Shown here piece after piece: positions 8,352 through 16,624 of a stretch of 47,887 nucleotides of DNA. A model generated the notes under the pieces. That model was not told the origin of the DNA. It was given only the letters and a program-made list of their open reading frames with translations, and did no database searches. A program made the position numbers and the translations under genes. Each line of letters opens with the position of its first letter. Positions within the stretch are counted from its first letter, which is position 1. Origin of the DNA: an uncultured Saprospiraceae bacterium (GTDB lineage Bacteria > Bacteroidota > Bacteroidia > Chitinophagales > Saprospiraceae); NCBI GenBank assembly GCA_938022935.1, contig CALIHL010000039.1, forward strand, positions 1-47,887, read 5' to 3'.

Positions 8352-9626
8352 TTACTCATTTCTAATTGCTGCTATATCCATTTTCGGGATAACAATCATG
8401 TCATATCTTTTACTAATTGTTTTAGTCATACTACTGATTTTATAAGGGCCCCAATTGTACACTTCATTAAAAGGTCTTAAATCTATTAAGACCCACTGAT
8501 CTTTCTTCCCAAGTGAAGCGAATTGTTTCATGGGTTTTGAAAAGTAATCTGGCTCAATAGCACCGTCAATAATGTCATCTCCATTCATATGATATCTGCG
8601 TAAAAAAGCAATGTTCAAACTTTCTCCGTCATGATATGCTGCAAGTTCACTCAACATATTTCCAACTCCATAAAAGCCATTGGCTGTAGTCCCTTTAGCC
8701 AAGTGCTGTCGCCACATCTGCACAAATAACTTATCATTTTTAAAATCAAAATCCATTGAATTCAACAGTTTGCTCAAAAGCTGCTTGTTATGCTTGGCAT
8801 TAACTTTATTCTTCTTAAAGAATTCTTTCCTACCATACATCCATCTATGCTCGATGCTAAAGCGCAATGAGTTCACTGCATCTATATTATTTGGAAAGAG
8901 TGACAACTTATCAAGATAGTCGCTAAACACGGTTGACTCTTTCAATGCCGTCGTAAGTTTTAAAAGCTCCTCATTATTCTCTTTGTCTACTTCTGAATAG
9001 AGTGAATCGAACAATAAGGAGACCTGATGGTAAAGATCTTTATAGTATTCTTTATTCTCAACAGTTAGATTCTGATATAAAAGGTCAGATACCATTTTAT
9101 ATCCTGTCCATGATTCTGTACCGATTGCTTCTATACGCCATTCATGATCTATGGCATTCTGGATCATTTGAGCAGCCTCTACAGATCTCAAATCAGGGAT
9201 CGGTGGATAGTTCAAAGAATTAGACTTCAAGGCATATTGAGCGTTTATGGCTTTTAAGACTTCAGTTGCATTGTTATTCTCTTTCAGCATTCCACTTAGT
9301 ACATCAGCTGTTGCAGGGCCTATCTCCAAGATCATTTTATTGAAAGATGATTGATCTAAAAGATTGATCAGAGAAGATGCAAAGTCTAACTCATGCTTTG
9401 ACCCATGATGACCACCTAACATTACTACTTTGGATTTTGATATAGCTTCCGTTAACACATCAGCTCCCAACCCAACGAATCCATCTTCCGTCAACTGAAA
9501 TGAAAAGCTAAATCTCTCTAAATCCTTAGATGTCAAAGAGTCCTGCCCTTCTATTGCTAATGATAGGAACATTAACAATATACAAACCATGACATGACGT
9601 CCGTCTAATAGCACACTTGAAATCAT
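8352..9626 (-). CDS. Secreted erythromycin-esterase/ChaN-like protein, function uncertain
   Basis: 424 residues. The N-terminus has a secretion signal; the ATG at 9590 (MVCILLMFLSLAIEGQ) gives a more standard signal peptide than the upstream ATG at 9626. The stretch KVVMLGGHHGSKHELDFASS followed by MILEIGP resembles the start of erythromycin-esterase-like and ChaN/Tiki-type domains, where His and Glu form the active centre. The C-terminal half has HMNGDD and DLRPFN segments but no family motif I can place. I treat it as a periplasmic hydrolase-like protein of unknown role. It ends 9 bp from the convergent sugar-porter gene, leaving no room for a separate terminator. Confidence 0.6.
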   Translation of the reverse strand: MISSVLLDGRHVMVCILLMFLSLAIEGQDSLTSKDLERFSFSFQLTEDGFVGLGADVLTEAISKSKVVMLGGHHGSKHELDFASSLINLLDQSSFNKMILEIGPATADVLSGMLKENNNATEVLKAINAQYALKSNSLNYPPIPDLRSVEAAQMIQNAIDHEWRIEAIGTESWTGYKMVSDLLYQNLTVENKEYYKDLYHQVSLLFDSLYSEVDKENNEELLKLTTALKESTVFSDYLDKLSLFPNNIDAVNSLRFSIEHRWMYGRKEFFKKNKVNAKHNKQLLSKLLNSMDFDFKNDKLFVQMWRQHLAKGTTANGFYGVGNMLSELAAYHDGESLNIAFLRRYHMNGDDIIDGAIEPDYFSKPMKQFASLGKKDQWVLIDLRPFNEVYNWGPYKISSMTKTISKRYDMIVIPKMDIAAIRNE

Positions 9627-9724
9627 AATATGAAGTTGAATTAGATATCAAACCTCGATCATAGTGAATGGAAATACAAGAAACATAGACTTGTATAGGT
9701 TCCGTTTTATAAACCAGAACCGTT

Positions 9725-10783
9725 TTAAGAGGTCTTGATTAATGATTTATCTCTAAACTGAGCAGGAGTACATTCTTTCACCTTTTTGAAAGTCGTAAAA
9801 AAGGTTGACTTTGATCTAAAGCCAACATCATAACCGATACCCTCCAATGATAGGAGCTCATTCACTCCAAGCATTTCACAAGCAGCGGATATTCTTAGTT
9901 CGTTGATATAAGTCTTGTAGCCTTTTCCAAGGTTATCATTCAACAATTGAGATAATTGATGGGAAGGTATACTCAACCGATCTGCGACATCTTTGAGCTT
10001 AAGATGTGGATTGGTGTATAGTTTATGTTCTGACATTAGTTCATCCAACTGAATCAACAGCTTTTGAGCTTCCGTTGGTTCAATTTTCTTATTACGATAC
10101 TTTTCTAAAGTAGGCTTGTCTTCCAAATCAAACCATCGATTATTAAAATACCCGAAGGCGAGCAAGTATAAGAAGAATGAAAAGACAAGCGGCCCAGTGA
10201 TATAGTAAGCCATGGAGCTACCAAATATTGCCATGAAGAAAGCCCCAGCTATGATAACATTGCCTAAATAAATGACGCTGAGCCATTTCTCCAAAGAGTT
10301 TAGTTTAGTCCTATCGCGTAAAGTTTTCTTAAAGACTGGCGATATACTTATGCTTGCCGCTATTATGCTCAAGAACCAGATCAGATATATAGTGTGCACA
10401 ACATAGGCGTTCCAAAAAACAGGATAATGATGATAAGGTCTTATAAATCCTACAACCAGTATGGCCAACAATAACAGTCCTAGGGACAGGGTCCATAATT
10501 TTGGAATGGTCGTGATATTTAAGCTTACCGCTTTTATATAAAAGAACAACAATGGACCGATGAACAAACACGCAGATAAACCTATCTGTAGTACTAACTT
10601 ATGTACATCTGGATCAAAATATAAAATAATGGACTTACCAATTCTCAGACTTAATGCCAATACAAGTCCCCCTAACAGATTGTTGGACAAACTCTTATTC
10701 TTAGAAAAGAACAAAAGGTATGCAACTAGCAAAAACCCATTAAAGACACCTAAGGCACTAAAAAAGAAAATTAAGCTATTCAT
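9725..10783 (-). CDS. Membrane-anchored AraC-family transcriptional regulator
   Basis: 352 residues in two parts. Residues 1 to about 220 form roughly seven hydrophobic membrane segments. After a charged linker (EKYRNKKIEPTEAQ) the C-terminus is an AraC-type DNA-binding domain with two helix-turn-helix units: HLKLKDVADRLSIPSHQLSQ, then GYDVGFRSKSTFFTTFKK with the usual CTPAQFR end. This layout, a membrane sensor fused to AraC HTH, is common in Bacteroidota. The ligand is unknown. It lies 110 bp downstream of the MBL gene and is transcribed the same way; its targets could be local but no operator was found. Confidence 0.9.
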   Translation of the reverse strand: MNSLIFFFSALGVFNGFLLVAYLLFFSKNKSLSNNLLGGLVLALSLRIGKSIILYFDPDVHKLVLQIGLSACLFIGPLLFFYIKAVSLNITTIPKLWTLSLGLLLLAILVVGFIRPYHHYPVFWNAYVVHTIYLIWFLSIIAASISISPVFKKTLRDRTKLNSLEKWLSVIYLGNVIIAGAFFMAIFGSSMAYYITGPLVFSFFLYLLAFGYFNNRWFDLEDKPTLEKYRNKKIEPTEAQKLLIQLDELMSEHKLYTNPHLKLKDVADRLSIPSHQLSQLLNDNLGKGYKTYINELRISAACEMLGVNELLSLEGIGYDVGFRSKSTFFTTFKKVKECTPAQFRDKSLIKTS

Positions 10784-10892
10784 TAAGAAGGCTAATTATT
10801 AGAACAACAATACCGCTCAAAAGTAGATTGTGATTCGAGTGATTATCTTATCTAACAAACGATTCTTAAGAGCCGAAAGTATGCTTTCGAGA

Positions 10893-11858
10893 TTAGGCAG
10901 TAAATATCTGAAGAAACCCATCTCTCTCTTTATACATGATAACGCCGGCATTTTCTAATCTATCCAAGTAACCAATCAACATAATCATAGCTGGCATATT
11001 AAACCTGCCTTCGTACAAGATATTGAAGATGTCGATAAAGCTTGATTGGCCTGACTTGATCAACTCATAACATTGCTTCGTACGTTCATCTATACGGCGT
11101 ACTTGTTTGTTGATCACATCATGTGCATTCTCAAAAGTCTCGTAATGTCCTGGATAAACTTTCTTGATGTCAAAACGCAACAAGCGCTCATAGGAGTTCA
11201 TCATCTCTAAGATCCCTTTGTTCCTCTTGGTCATATCGTCGCGTGATGGCTCGATGACAGGTGTAGGTGTTATCCTCAACAACATATCCGCAGATATGTA
11301 GTCTCCATTGATGGGATTAAAAAAAGTGGTCTGAGAACTACTATGGCCAGGCATATATACACACTGCCATCTAGTGTCATTGATATCAAGTTGACCGTCA
11401 CTTTGGTAGACCTCCAACTGGTCTTTGCTAATAGGCTGCCATACTTTCTTGACATTACCCATCATATCGACATAACCTTGTTTGATGAGATCACTCAAGG
11501 TTGGATCGAAGTAAGATAACAAAGTCGGAAGCATGAGCTTCTCACGAGTTGACCACATCTCATCTGGCTTGATAGCCCAATCTTTGACAAGCTCTGAGAC
11601 CCATATACGAGCATTAGCCTCAGCACCAATCCGTTGTGCCATACCCATATGATCAACATGTGCATGCGTGATGACGACCCGATCTATGTCAGCGACTGTA
11701 AGGCCGTTCTCTTTGAGTCCTGCTGTAAGGGCTGCATAGGATTCATCAGTATTTTCTCCACTATCTATCAAGACAACTTCATCTCCCTTTTGGAGATAAG
11801 CATTGACTGTCTTCATCCCAAATATCGTAGGCAACTCTATCCTCTGTATCTCACTCAA
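10893..11858 (-). CDS. MBL-fold metallo-hydrolase with C-terminal helical domain
   Basis: A 321-residue metallo-beta-lactamase-fold enzyme, cytoplasmic. Metal ligands are visible in THAHVDHMG (HxHxDH), in the MPGHSSSQT histidine, in the ISADM aspartate and in YPGHYE. After about residue 235 comes a helical region (INKQVRRIDERTKQCYELIKS onward) like the winged-helix tail of glyoxalase-II/LACTB2-type relatives. The frame is open back to a stop at 11928-11930 but has no ATG; TTG at 11858 gives the usual family start (..IQRIELPTIFGMKTVNAY). It follows tryptophanase by 82 bp on the same strand, so the two are probably co-transcribed. Substrate unknown. Confidence 0.88.
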   Translation of the reverse strand: MSEIQRIELPTIFGMKTVNAYLQKGDEVVLIDSGENTDESYAALTAGLKENGLTVADIDRVVITHAHVDHMGMAQRIGAEANARIWVSELVKDWAIKPDEMWSTREKLMLPTLLSYFDPTLSDLIKQGYVDMMGNVKKVWQPISKDQLEVYQSDGQLDINDTRWQCVYMPGHSSSQTTFFNPINGDYISADMLLRITPTPVIEPSRDDMTKRNKGILEMMNSYERLLRFDIKKVYPGHYETFENAHDVINKQVRRIDERTKQCYELIKSGQSSFIDIFNILYEGRFNMPAMIMLIGYLDRLENAGVIMYKERDGFLQIFTA

Positions 11859-11940
11859 AGTCTTTGATTCACTTGTGAATGCGAGTTTAGTTATAGTTCT
11901 TGAGAATGCAGGACCAGTTCGGGCAGATTAATTTGCCATT

Positions 11941-13317
11941 TTAGATCATCGCAAGCTCAACCGTAAAGTGTCTCAATATATCCGCTTGCTTCACAATACT
12001 CAATCCAGACGAAAGAGACTTGCACTTGTCCTTGATATTGGCCATAGTTGCAGCTACATAATCCATATGAGATCTACTATATACTCTTCTTGGTATCGCT
12101 AATCTCAAGAGCTCCATTTCTGGAAATCGTTCTTCCCCAGTAACTGGATCCTTATCAGCCAAGAGCGTACCGATCTCCACACCACGAACACCTCCCTCGA
12201 TGTAAGCCTCTACGCCAAGTAGTTGCGCAGGAAACTGGCTCTGGGGAACATTGGGCAACATTCTTTTAGCATCTATATAAAGTGCATGCCCACCGACTGG
12301 GTCTTGGATCGGGATACCATAGTCCTTGAGCTTCTGCCCTAGGTAAGCCACTTGCTTGATCCGATCATCCAAGTAGTCAAACTCTATACCTTCTTTCAAT
12401 CCTTCTGCCAAAGCGCCCATCGCTCTACCGCTCATACCACCGTAGGTGATAAAGCCTTCATAGATTATTGTGAATTGGCCCAGTCGCTCATACAGCGAAG
12501 CATCATGAAGTGCTATAAATCCACCTATGTTAACCAAGCCATCCTTCTTTGCACTCATCCATACCACTGACACACCATCAAACATCTCCTTTACAATCTC
12601 TCGTATGGATTTGTCAGCGTATGCAGTCTCTCTTGTTTTTATAAAGTAGGCATTCTCTGCATATCGAGCTATATCCATATAGACAGGGATATAATGCTTG
12701 CGCGCAAGGGTCATCACCTCCTTAATATTTTGCATAGACACAGGTTGTCCGCCGACAGTATTGCAAGTCACCGTTATGTTGATAAATGGTATCCGTTCTC
12801 TTCCATATTCTTTAATAACAGATTCTAATTTATCAAGATCTATGTTGCCTTTAAAAGGATGATCCAGACTTGTGTCAAATGCTTCTTTTATCGTACAATC
12901 AATTGCTTTCGCTTTTCTAAATTCTATATGCCCTTTAGTAGTGTCAAAGTGTGCATTGCCAGGGACAACATCGCCTTCTTTCACTACCGCTGAGAAGAGG
13001 ATATTTTCTGCAGCTCTTCCTTGATGGGTTGGCGCAACATACTCAAAACCCATGATATCTTTAACAGATCTTATCAACTTAAAGTAAGATTCTGAGCCAG
13101 CATAACTTTCATCTCCCAATATGATCTCCGACCATTGTTGCTCACTCATCGCACCAGTACCAGAGTCTGTCATCAGATCGACAACGACCCAATCACTATG
13201 TAGGTTAAACAGATTATAGTTTACTTCTGTGATCTTGTTAGCTCGCTCTTCTTTTGTTTTAAAATATACAGGCTCTACAACCTTTGTCTTATATGGAGGT
13301 ATATGAGGAAGTCTCAT
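11941..13317 (-). CDS. tnaA: Tryptophanase (tryptophan indole-lyase)
   Basis: 458 residues, close to the 471 of E. coli TnaA. It is a PLP fold-type I beta-eliminating lyase that turns tryptophan into indole, pyruvate and ammonia. PLP is held by the Lys pair in MSAKKDG (residues 257-258), within VWMSAKKDGLVNIGG. Tryptophanase and tyrosine phenol-lyase are similar, but two diagnostic sites favour tryptophanase. Asp125 in HFDTTKGH matches TnaA Asp137, where tyrosine phenol-lyase has Thr. GVRGVEIGTLL matches TnaA GIRAVEIG, where the phenol-lyase has the substrate-binding Arg (GVRSMERG). Indole could act as a signal. The 172 bp upstream hold a consensus-like promoter and a possible leader ORF. Confidence 0.9.
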   Translation of the reverse strand: MRLPHIPPYKTKVVEPVYFKTKEERANKITEVNYNLFNLHSDWVVVDLMTDSGTGAMSEQQWSEIILGDESYAGSESYFKLIRSVKDIMGFEYVAPTHQGRAAENILFSAVVKEGDVVPGNAHFDTTKGHIEFRKAKAIDCTIKEAFDTSLDHPFKGNIDLDKLESVIKEYGRERIPFINITVTCNTVGGQPVSMQNIKEVMTLARKHYIPVYMDIARYAENAYFIKTRETAYADKSIREIVKEMFDGVSVVWMSAKKDGLVNIGGFIALHDASLYERLGQFTIIYEGFITYGGMSGRAMGALAEGLKEGIEFDYLDDRIKQVAYLGQKLKDYGIPIQDPVGGHALYIDAKRMLPNVPQSQFPAQLLGVEAYIEGGVRGVEIGTLLADKDPVTGEERFPEMELLRLAIPRRVYSRSHMDYVAATMANIKDKCKSLSSGLSIVKQADILRHFTVELAMI

Positions 13318-13332
13318 AGTTTATGTTTTATA

Positions 13333-13362
13333 ATTATAAAAATGGATACAGGAAGCTGTCAA
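13333..13362 (-). promoter_or_regulatory. Candidate promoter of tnaA
   Basis: On the minus strand TTGACA (13362-13357) and TATAAT (13338-13333) are separated by 18 bp, a full match to the sigma70 consensus, 16 bp before the tnaA ATG. Bacteroidota usually use a different -7 element, so this may be chance in AT-rich DNA. Confidence 0.4.
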
Positions 13363-13390
13363 GTCAAAAGGTTGTTCTTAACAGAATGAG

Positions 13391-13404
13391 GCGGATGTGT
13401 CCGC
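13391..13404 (-). promoter_or_regulatory. Hairpin in the tnaA leader
   Basis: Read on the minus strand, GCGGA-CACA-TCCGC forms a 5-bp stem with a 4-nt loop, GC-rich in an AT-rich leader. It begins directly after the stop codon of a 19-codon ORF (13464-13405). No U-run follows, so it is not a normal terminator. A role in tnaA control is speculation. Confidence 0.3.
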
Positions 13405-13489
13405 TTAGAAAGAAGGATAGAAAGGGTCTCTTCTTTTGATATGTCTATACATCGTTGTGTGCATACTTTGCTAAGATAAGCTTATATCC

Positions 13490-14320
13490 TTATAATCGAC
13501 CTTTTAGGTATTCATAAGTACTGACTCTTAGTCCTATTTTGATCCAAACAACTAGTTGTTGGATAAGAAACAAAACAAAAACTCCGATAGTGGTAGAGAA
13601 CAGAGTCCAGTCATCTACCAAGCTATGCATAATGTAAAGCAAGGCTAAGATCATAAAGAAAGCGAAGAGTACAGGAAGACACTTCCACGTTTTCTTGAAG
13701 CTAGCTTTTATCCCTTTCCACATAGCGACGCGCACTTTGATCCCATCTCGGATCACAAATATTTTACAAAAGCATGATGCCACAAAAATGAAGACCGCTC
13801 CAAATGACCATAAGACTGCAATGGCAATCCCTCCCCATAATATTGGCTCTTCAGAAGCTAAGGCTTCCATCCAATATTGGATCTTACTCAAGTATGGTCC
13901 CCACACCAAAGCACTCCAGATGATAAAGATCAATGACATAACAATTCCAATGATCAACATCCTTAGAAAGTATGTAGATCCGCCAACCCAGATACTTGTT
14001 TTTTCATATTGCTTAATGATCGAATACCAGATCCCGCCATGGACAAATGCTGCAACAATGAGGTAAACTATAACCATCCAGCGCACTTGACCTAATAGTG
14101 GTGAAAGCGATGCGCCATGGGTATTGAGCAAATCATTAATCACCATGTGAGCGTTACCTTCTTTGAGACCTTCTAAAGATAACGAGTTTCCAATAGACGC
14201 GCCAAATACCTGATAGACTTGCAATCCAATGGTCAGAGCTAAAATCAACTGGATCATATACACGATAGATATCAATCGAGGCTTAGAAAATCCACTTTTT
14301 ATAATCTCTATCAAGCCCAT
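13490..14320 (-). CDS. Multi-pass membrane protein, unknown family
   Basis: An upstream in-frame ATG at 14389 would overlap the M1 peptidase gene by 70 bp. The better start is the ATG at 14320, which shares one base with the peptidase stop codon (TGATG) and gives 276 residues starting MGLIEIIKSG. About six hydrophobic segments are visible (LISIVYMIQLILALTIGLQV, then four in the middle, and a last one near LFSTTIGVFVLFLIQQLVV), with no known catalytic motif. Translational coupling suggests it acts with the secreted M1 peptidase, but I cannot name a function. Confidence 0.75.
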   Translation of the reverse strand: MGLIEIIKSGFSKPRLISIVYMIQLILALTIGLQVYQVFGASIGNSLSLEGLKEGNAHMVINDLLNTHGASLSPLLGQVRWMVIVYLIVAAFVHGGIWYSIIKQYEKTSIWVGGSTYFLRMLIIGIVMSLIFIIWSALVWGPYLSKIQYWMEALASEEPILWGGIAIAVLWSFGAVFIFVASCFCKIFVIRDGIKVRVAMWKGIKASFKKTWKCLPVLFAFFMILALLYIMHSLVDDWTLFSTTIGVFVLFLIQQLVVWIKIGLRVSTYEYLKGRL

Positions 14321-16281
14321 CACATCAAGAAGCTTGCGGATTGGATAATGTTCTGCACCCAATAAATAGAGCGTGTAGCATACTTCCATATGCCACCATT
14401 GTCAGGAGCTAGAGTATAGCTATTGTTGTTGAAGTCTATATCCAAGAAGAGCTTGCGCTCTGGATCGATATCAATCGCTTGCAGTTGCTTTGTGCTTAAC
14501 TCATAAACGGGATGAATCGGGTCTACCCCGTCCCAGACTTCATCAGTCCAAGAGCCATCTTTCCAATATAGCCTTAACTCTACTGGTACTATAAAATCTC
14601 CTTTTCTTTCTAAGTTAGACCAGTTGTGATATAGCTGATTGCCATCATCATCTTTGTCTCCAGATGGAGCGCTACCAACATTGATCACAGAGTAATCTAC
14701 AATCTTACTTTCGTCTAAGGCATCAACTAAAAATCGATCTATGCTGCTCGAAAGTAGATTAGGATATTTGGCGAAAGCTTCTTTGACCACACTTATAAAA
14801 TCAGCCTTACGGGGATGGGTAAACTTGTTACTTTCAAAGTAGCCCTTGATCATCTCATCAAACTGATCTGCACCAAGATATCTTTTTAAAGTCTGTAGTA
14901 CCGTTGCGGTTTTAGAATATATAGTCCCTTTATAATCTCCAATGAACTCATACCCTACTGTTGTAATTGGACTGGTTCTTTTATTGGACATGCTGGCATA
15001 TTCATTTCTTGTAAAAGAACTGTTGCCAACTTTATAACCAAAGAGATCAATCAAGGAGGATGAGCCATGCCAATCTTCCATCACGCAGTCTTCGTAAAAT
15101 GTTACAAAGCCTTCATCCAACCATGGATCTTCTTTTTCATTATTGGCTAAGATCTGCATGAAGTATTGATGAGAGAACTCATGCACCATCAATGATTCCA
15201 TTGATCTGATCCCTTTAGGAAAAGAATAAAATGAGCCACCTGTGATGTAGGTTGGATATTCCATGAAGCCGGATCTCAATCCATGTAACGGAGGATCTAA
15301 CATGGTCAATGTGCTGTATGGATAGACACCTACATGATCATCGAAGTATTGAAGAGAATGCTTCGCAGCATCTAATAATCTTTTAGTCAAAGATGCATGA
15401 GCTGGGGGCGATAAGAGTCTAATCTCAACGTGCTCCCACTCATCCATATATTCTACTAAGTTAGGTGATGCCACCCATCCAAAGTCTATCACGTCGTGTG
15501 CTATAAATCTCGTCTTTACTCTTCCCTCTTTACCAGCGATGGGTTCTTTATACATTTGGCGACAGCCGCTCCCTCCTATCACAAACTGATCGTCTAACTC
15601 AATCGTAACATCATAATTACCATGGTCGCCGTAGAACTCCATCTGCCTTAAAAACTGATGACAGTTCCAGTCCCATTTTCCAGTTATATCTTCTTCATAT
15701 ACACCCATCTTGGGATACCAATGCACAAAGTGGTTGAAGTCATGATTAGCAAAACCCGACCGAGCAATTGTCCGAGGTAGCTTAGAGGCGAACTCCAAGT
15801 CCAATATCATTGTCTCTCCTGGCAAGATGTCTTGTGCCAAGCTGATCTGGAGCACTGATTGATCTTGATCATTATCATCATCAGGTTGGACATAAGTCAT
15901 ATCCGTTATGACGTTATCACCTTGTCGCGCCTTGGTAACATTGACGTAGCCCCAGTCATCCTCAGAACGACCCCGCAAGTTTTGCCCCATGATGTTCATA
16001 TTGGCTTCACTTAGGTAACTGCTCTCGGGACCTTTAAAAGCGTTGAGATACATGTAGAGTCTTATGTATCGTATGGTATCAGGACTGTTGTTCTTCCAAA
16101 ATATCTTCTCGGTTCCTGTTACAGTATGCTGTTCGTGCTCAAAGTTGATGTTGAAGATATAGTTGGCTAACCGTTCACTCAACGGCGTATCTGATATAGT
16201 AGGCTGACAATGTACATCATCCTGCGTGTGCACCTGACTGGTGATCAACAAGGCCAGTATAAATACCAATATCCATCGCAT
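14320..16281 (-). CDS. M1-family metallopeptidase, secreted
   Basis: 653 residues with an N-terminal signal peptide (MRWILVFILALLITSQVHTQ). The gluzincin zinc motif HEFSH lies near residues 367-371 and the third ligand Glu near 390 (DPWLDEGFVTFYE), the HExxH-x18-E spacing of M1. The segment SGFMEYPTY about 30 residues upstream replaces the GxMEN exopeptidase motif, so the N-terminal amine-binding site may differ and aminopeptidase activity is less certain. The N-terminal ~200 residues are the beta-sandwich typical of M1. The product is expected in the periplasm or on the cell surface. Its stop codon overlaps the start of the membrane protein gene (TGATG). Confidence 0.9.
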   Translation of the reverse strand: MRWILVFILALLITSQVHTQDDVHCQPTISDTPLSERLANYIFNINFEHEQHTVTGTEKIFWKNNSPDTIRYIRLYMYLNAFKGPESSYLSEANMNIMGQNLRGRSEDDWGYVNVTKARQGDNVITDMTYVQPDDDNDQDQSVLQISLAQDILPGETMILDLEFASKLPRTIARSGFANHDFNHFVHWYPKMGVYEEDITGKWDWNCHQFLRQMEFYGDHGNYDVTIELDDQFVIGGSGCRQMYKEPIAGKEGRVKTRFIAHDVIDFGWVASPNLVEYMDEWEHVEIRLLSPPAHASLTKRLLDAAKHSLQYFDDHVGVYPYSTLTMLDPPLHGLRSGFMEYPTYITGGSFYSFPKGIRSMESLMVHEFSHQYFMQILANNEKEDPWLDEGFVTFYEDCVMEDWHGSSSLIDLFGYKVGNSSFTRNEYASMSNKRTSPITTVGYEFIGDYKGTIYSKTATVLQTLKRYLGADQFDEMIKGYFESNKFTHPRKADFISVVKEAFAKYPNLLSSSIDRFLVDALDESKIVDYSVINVGSAPSGDKDDDGNQLYHNWSNLERKGDFIVPVELRLYWKDGSWTDEVWDGVDPIHPVYELSTKQLQAIDIDPERKLFLDIDFNNNSYTLAPDNGGIWKYATRSIYWVQNIIQSASFLM

Positions 16282-16624
16282 AAGGCGAAAATAGGAAACG
16301 GATTGATATCAGCGTATTAATCAATCTTTTATCAAAACGGATCTTTTGATATCATCGAGTAGAAGCTCCGCCACTCATCACTTGTATTGGTTTTCTTATG
16401 ATCTTTTAAAGACGCTAAGGTCTCATCCGTTAAAACGACTTTTGGGGTTTCATGCATCTTTGAAGTCTGCATGGTCGTATGTATATGCCCTTAAGACGTT
16501 TGTTATAAAGTAGGTAACGTTGTAGCTGATAGTTTTGCAAAGTAGACACCTTAACTCATATGAACTTGTAAGATAGCTTGCATCTTTACTTAGATGATCA
16601 CAGTACTGCGGCTTACCTAGAGTA
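16282..16624. other. 343-bp intergenic region
   Basis: Between two minus-strand genes. It contains a 61-codon minus frame (16450-16635) that overlaps the end of the FAD oxidase gene and has no recognisable features, so I do not call it a gene. No terminator hairpin or clear promoter element was seen. Confidence 0.6.

Noticed and set aside
13333..13362. TTGACA/TATAAT pair as proof of an E. coli-type promoter
   Set aside because: Kept only as a low-confidence feature, because Bacteroidota primary sigma factor prefers other elements and the area is AT-rich.
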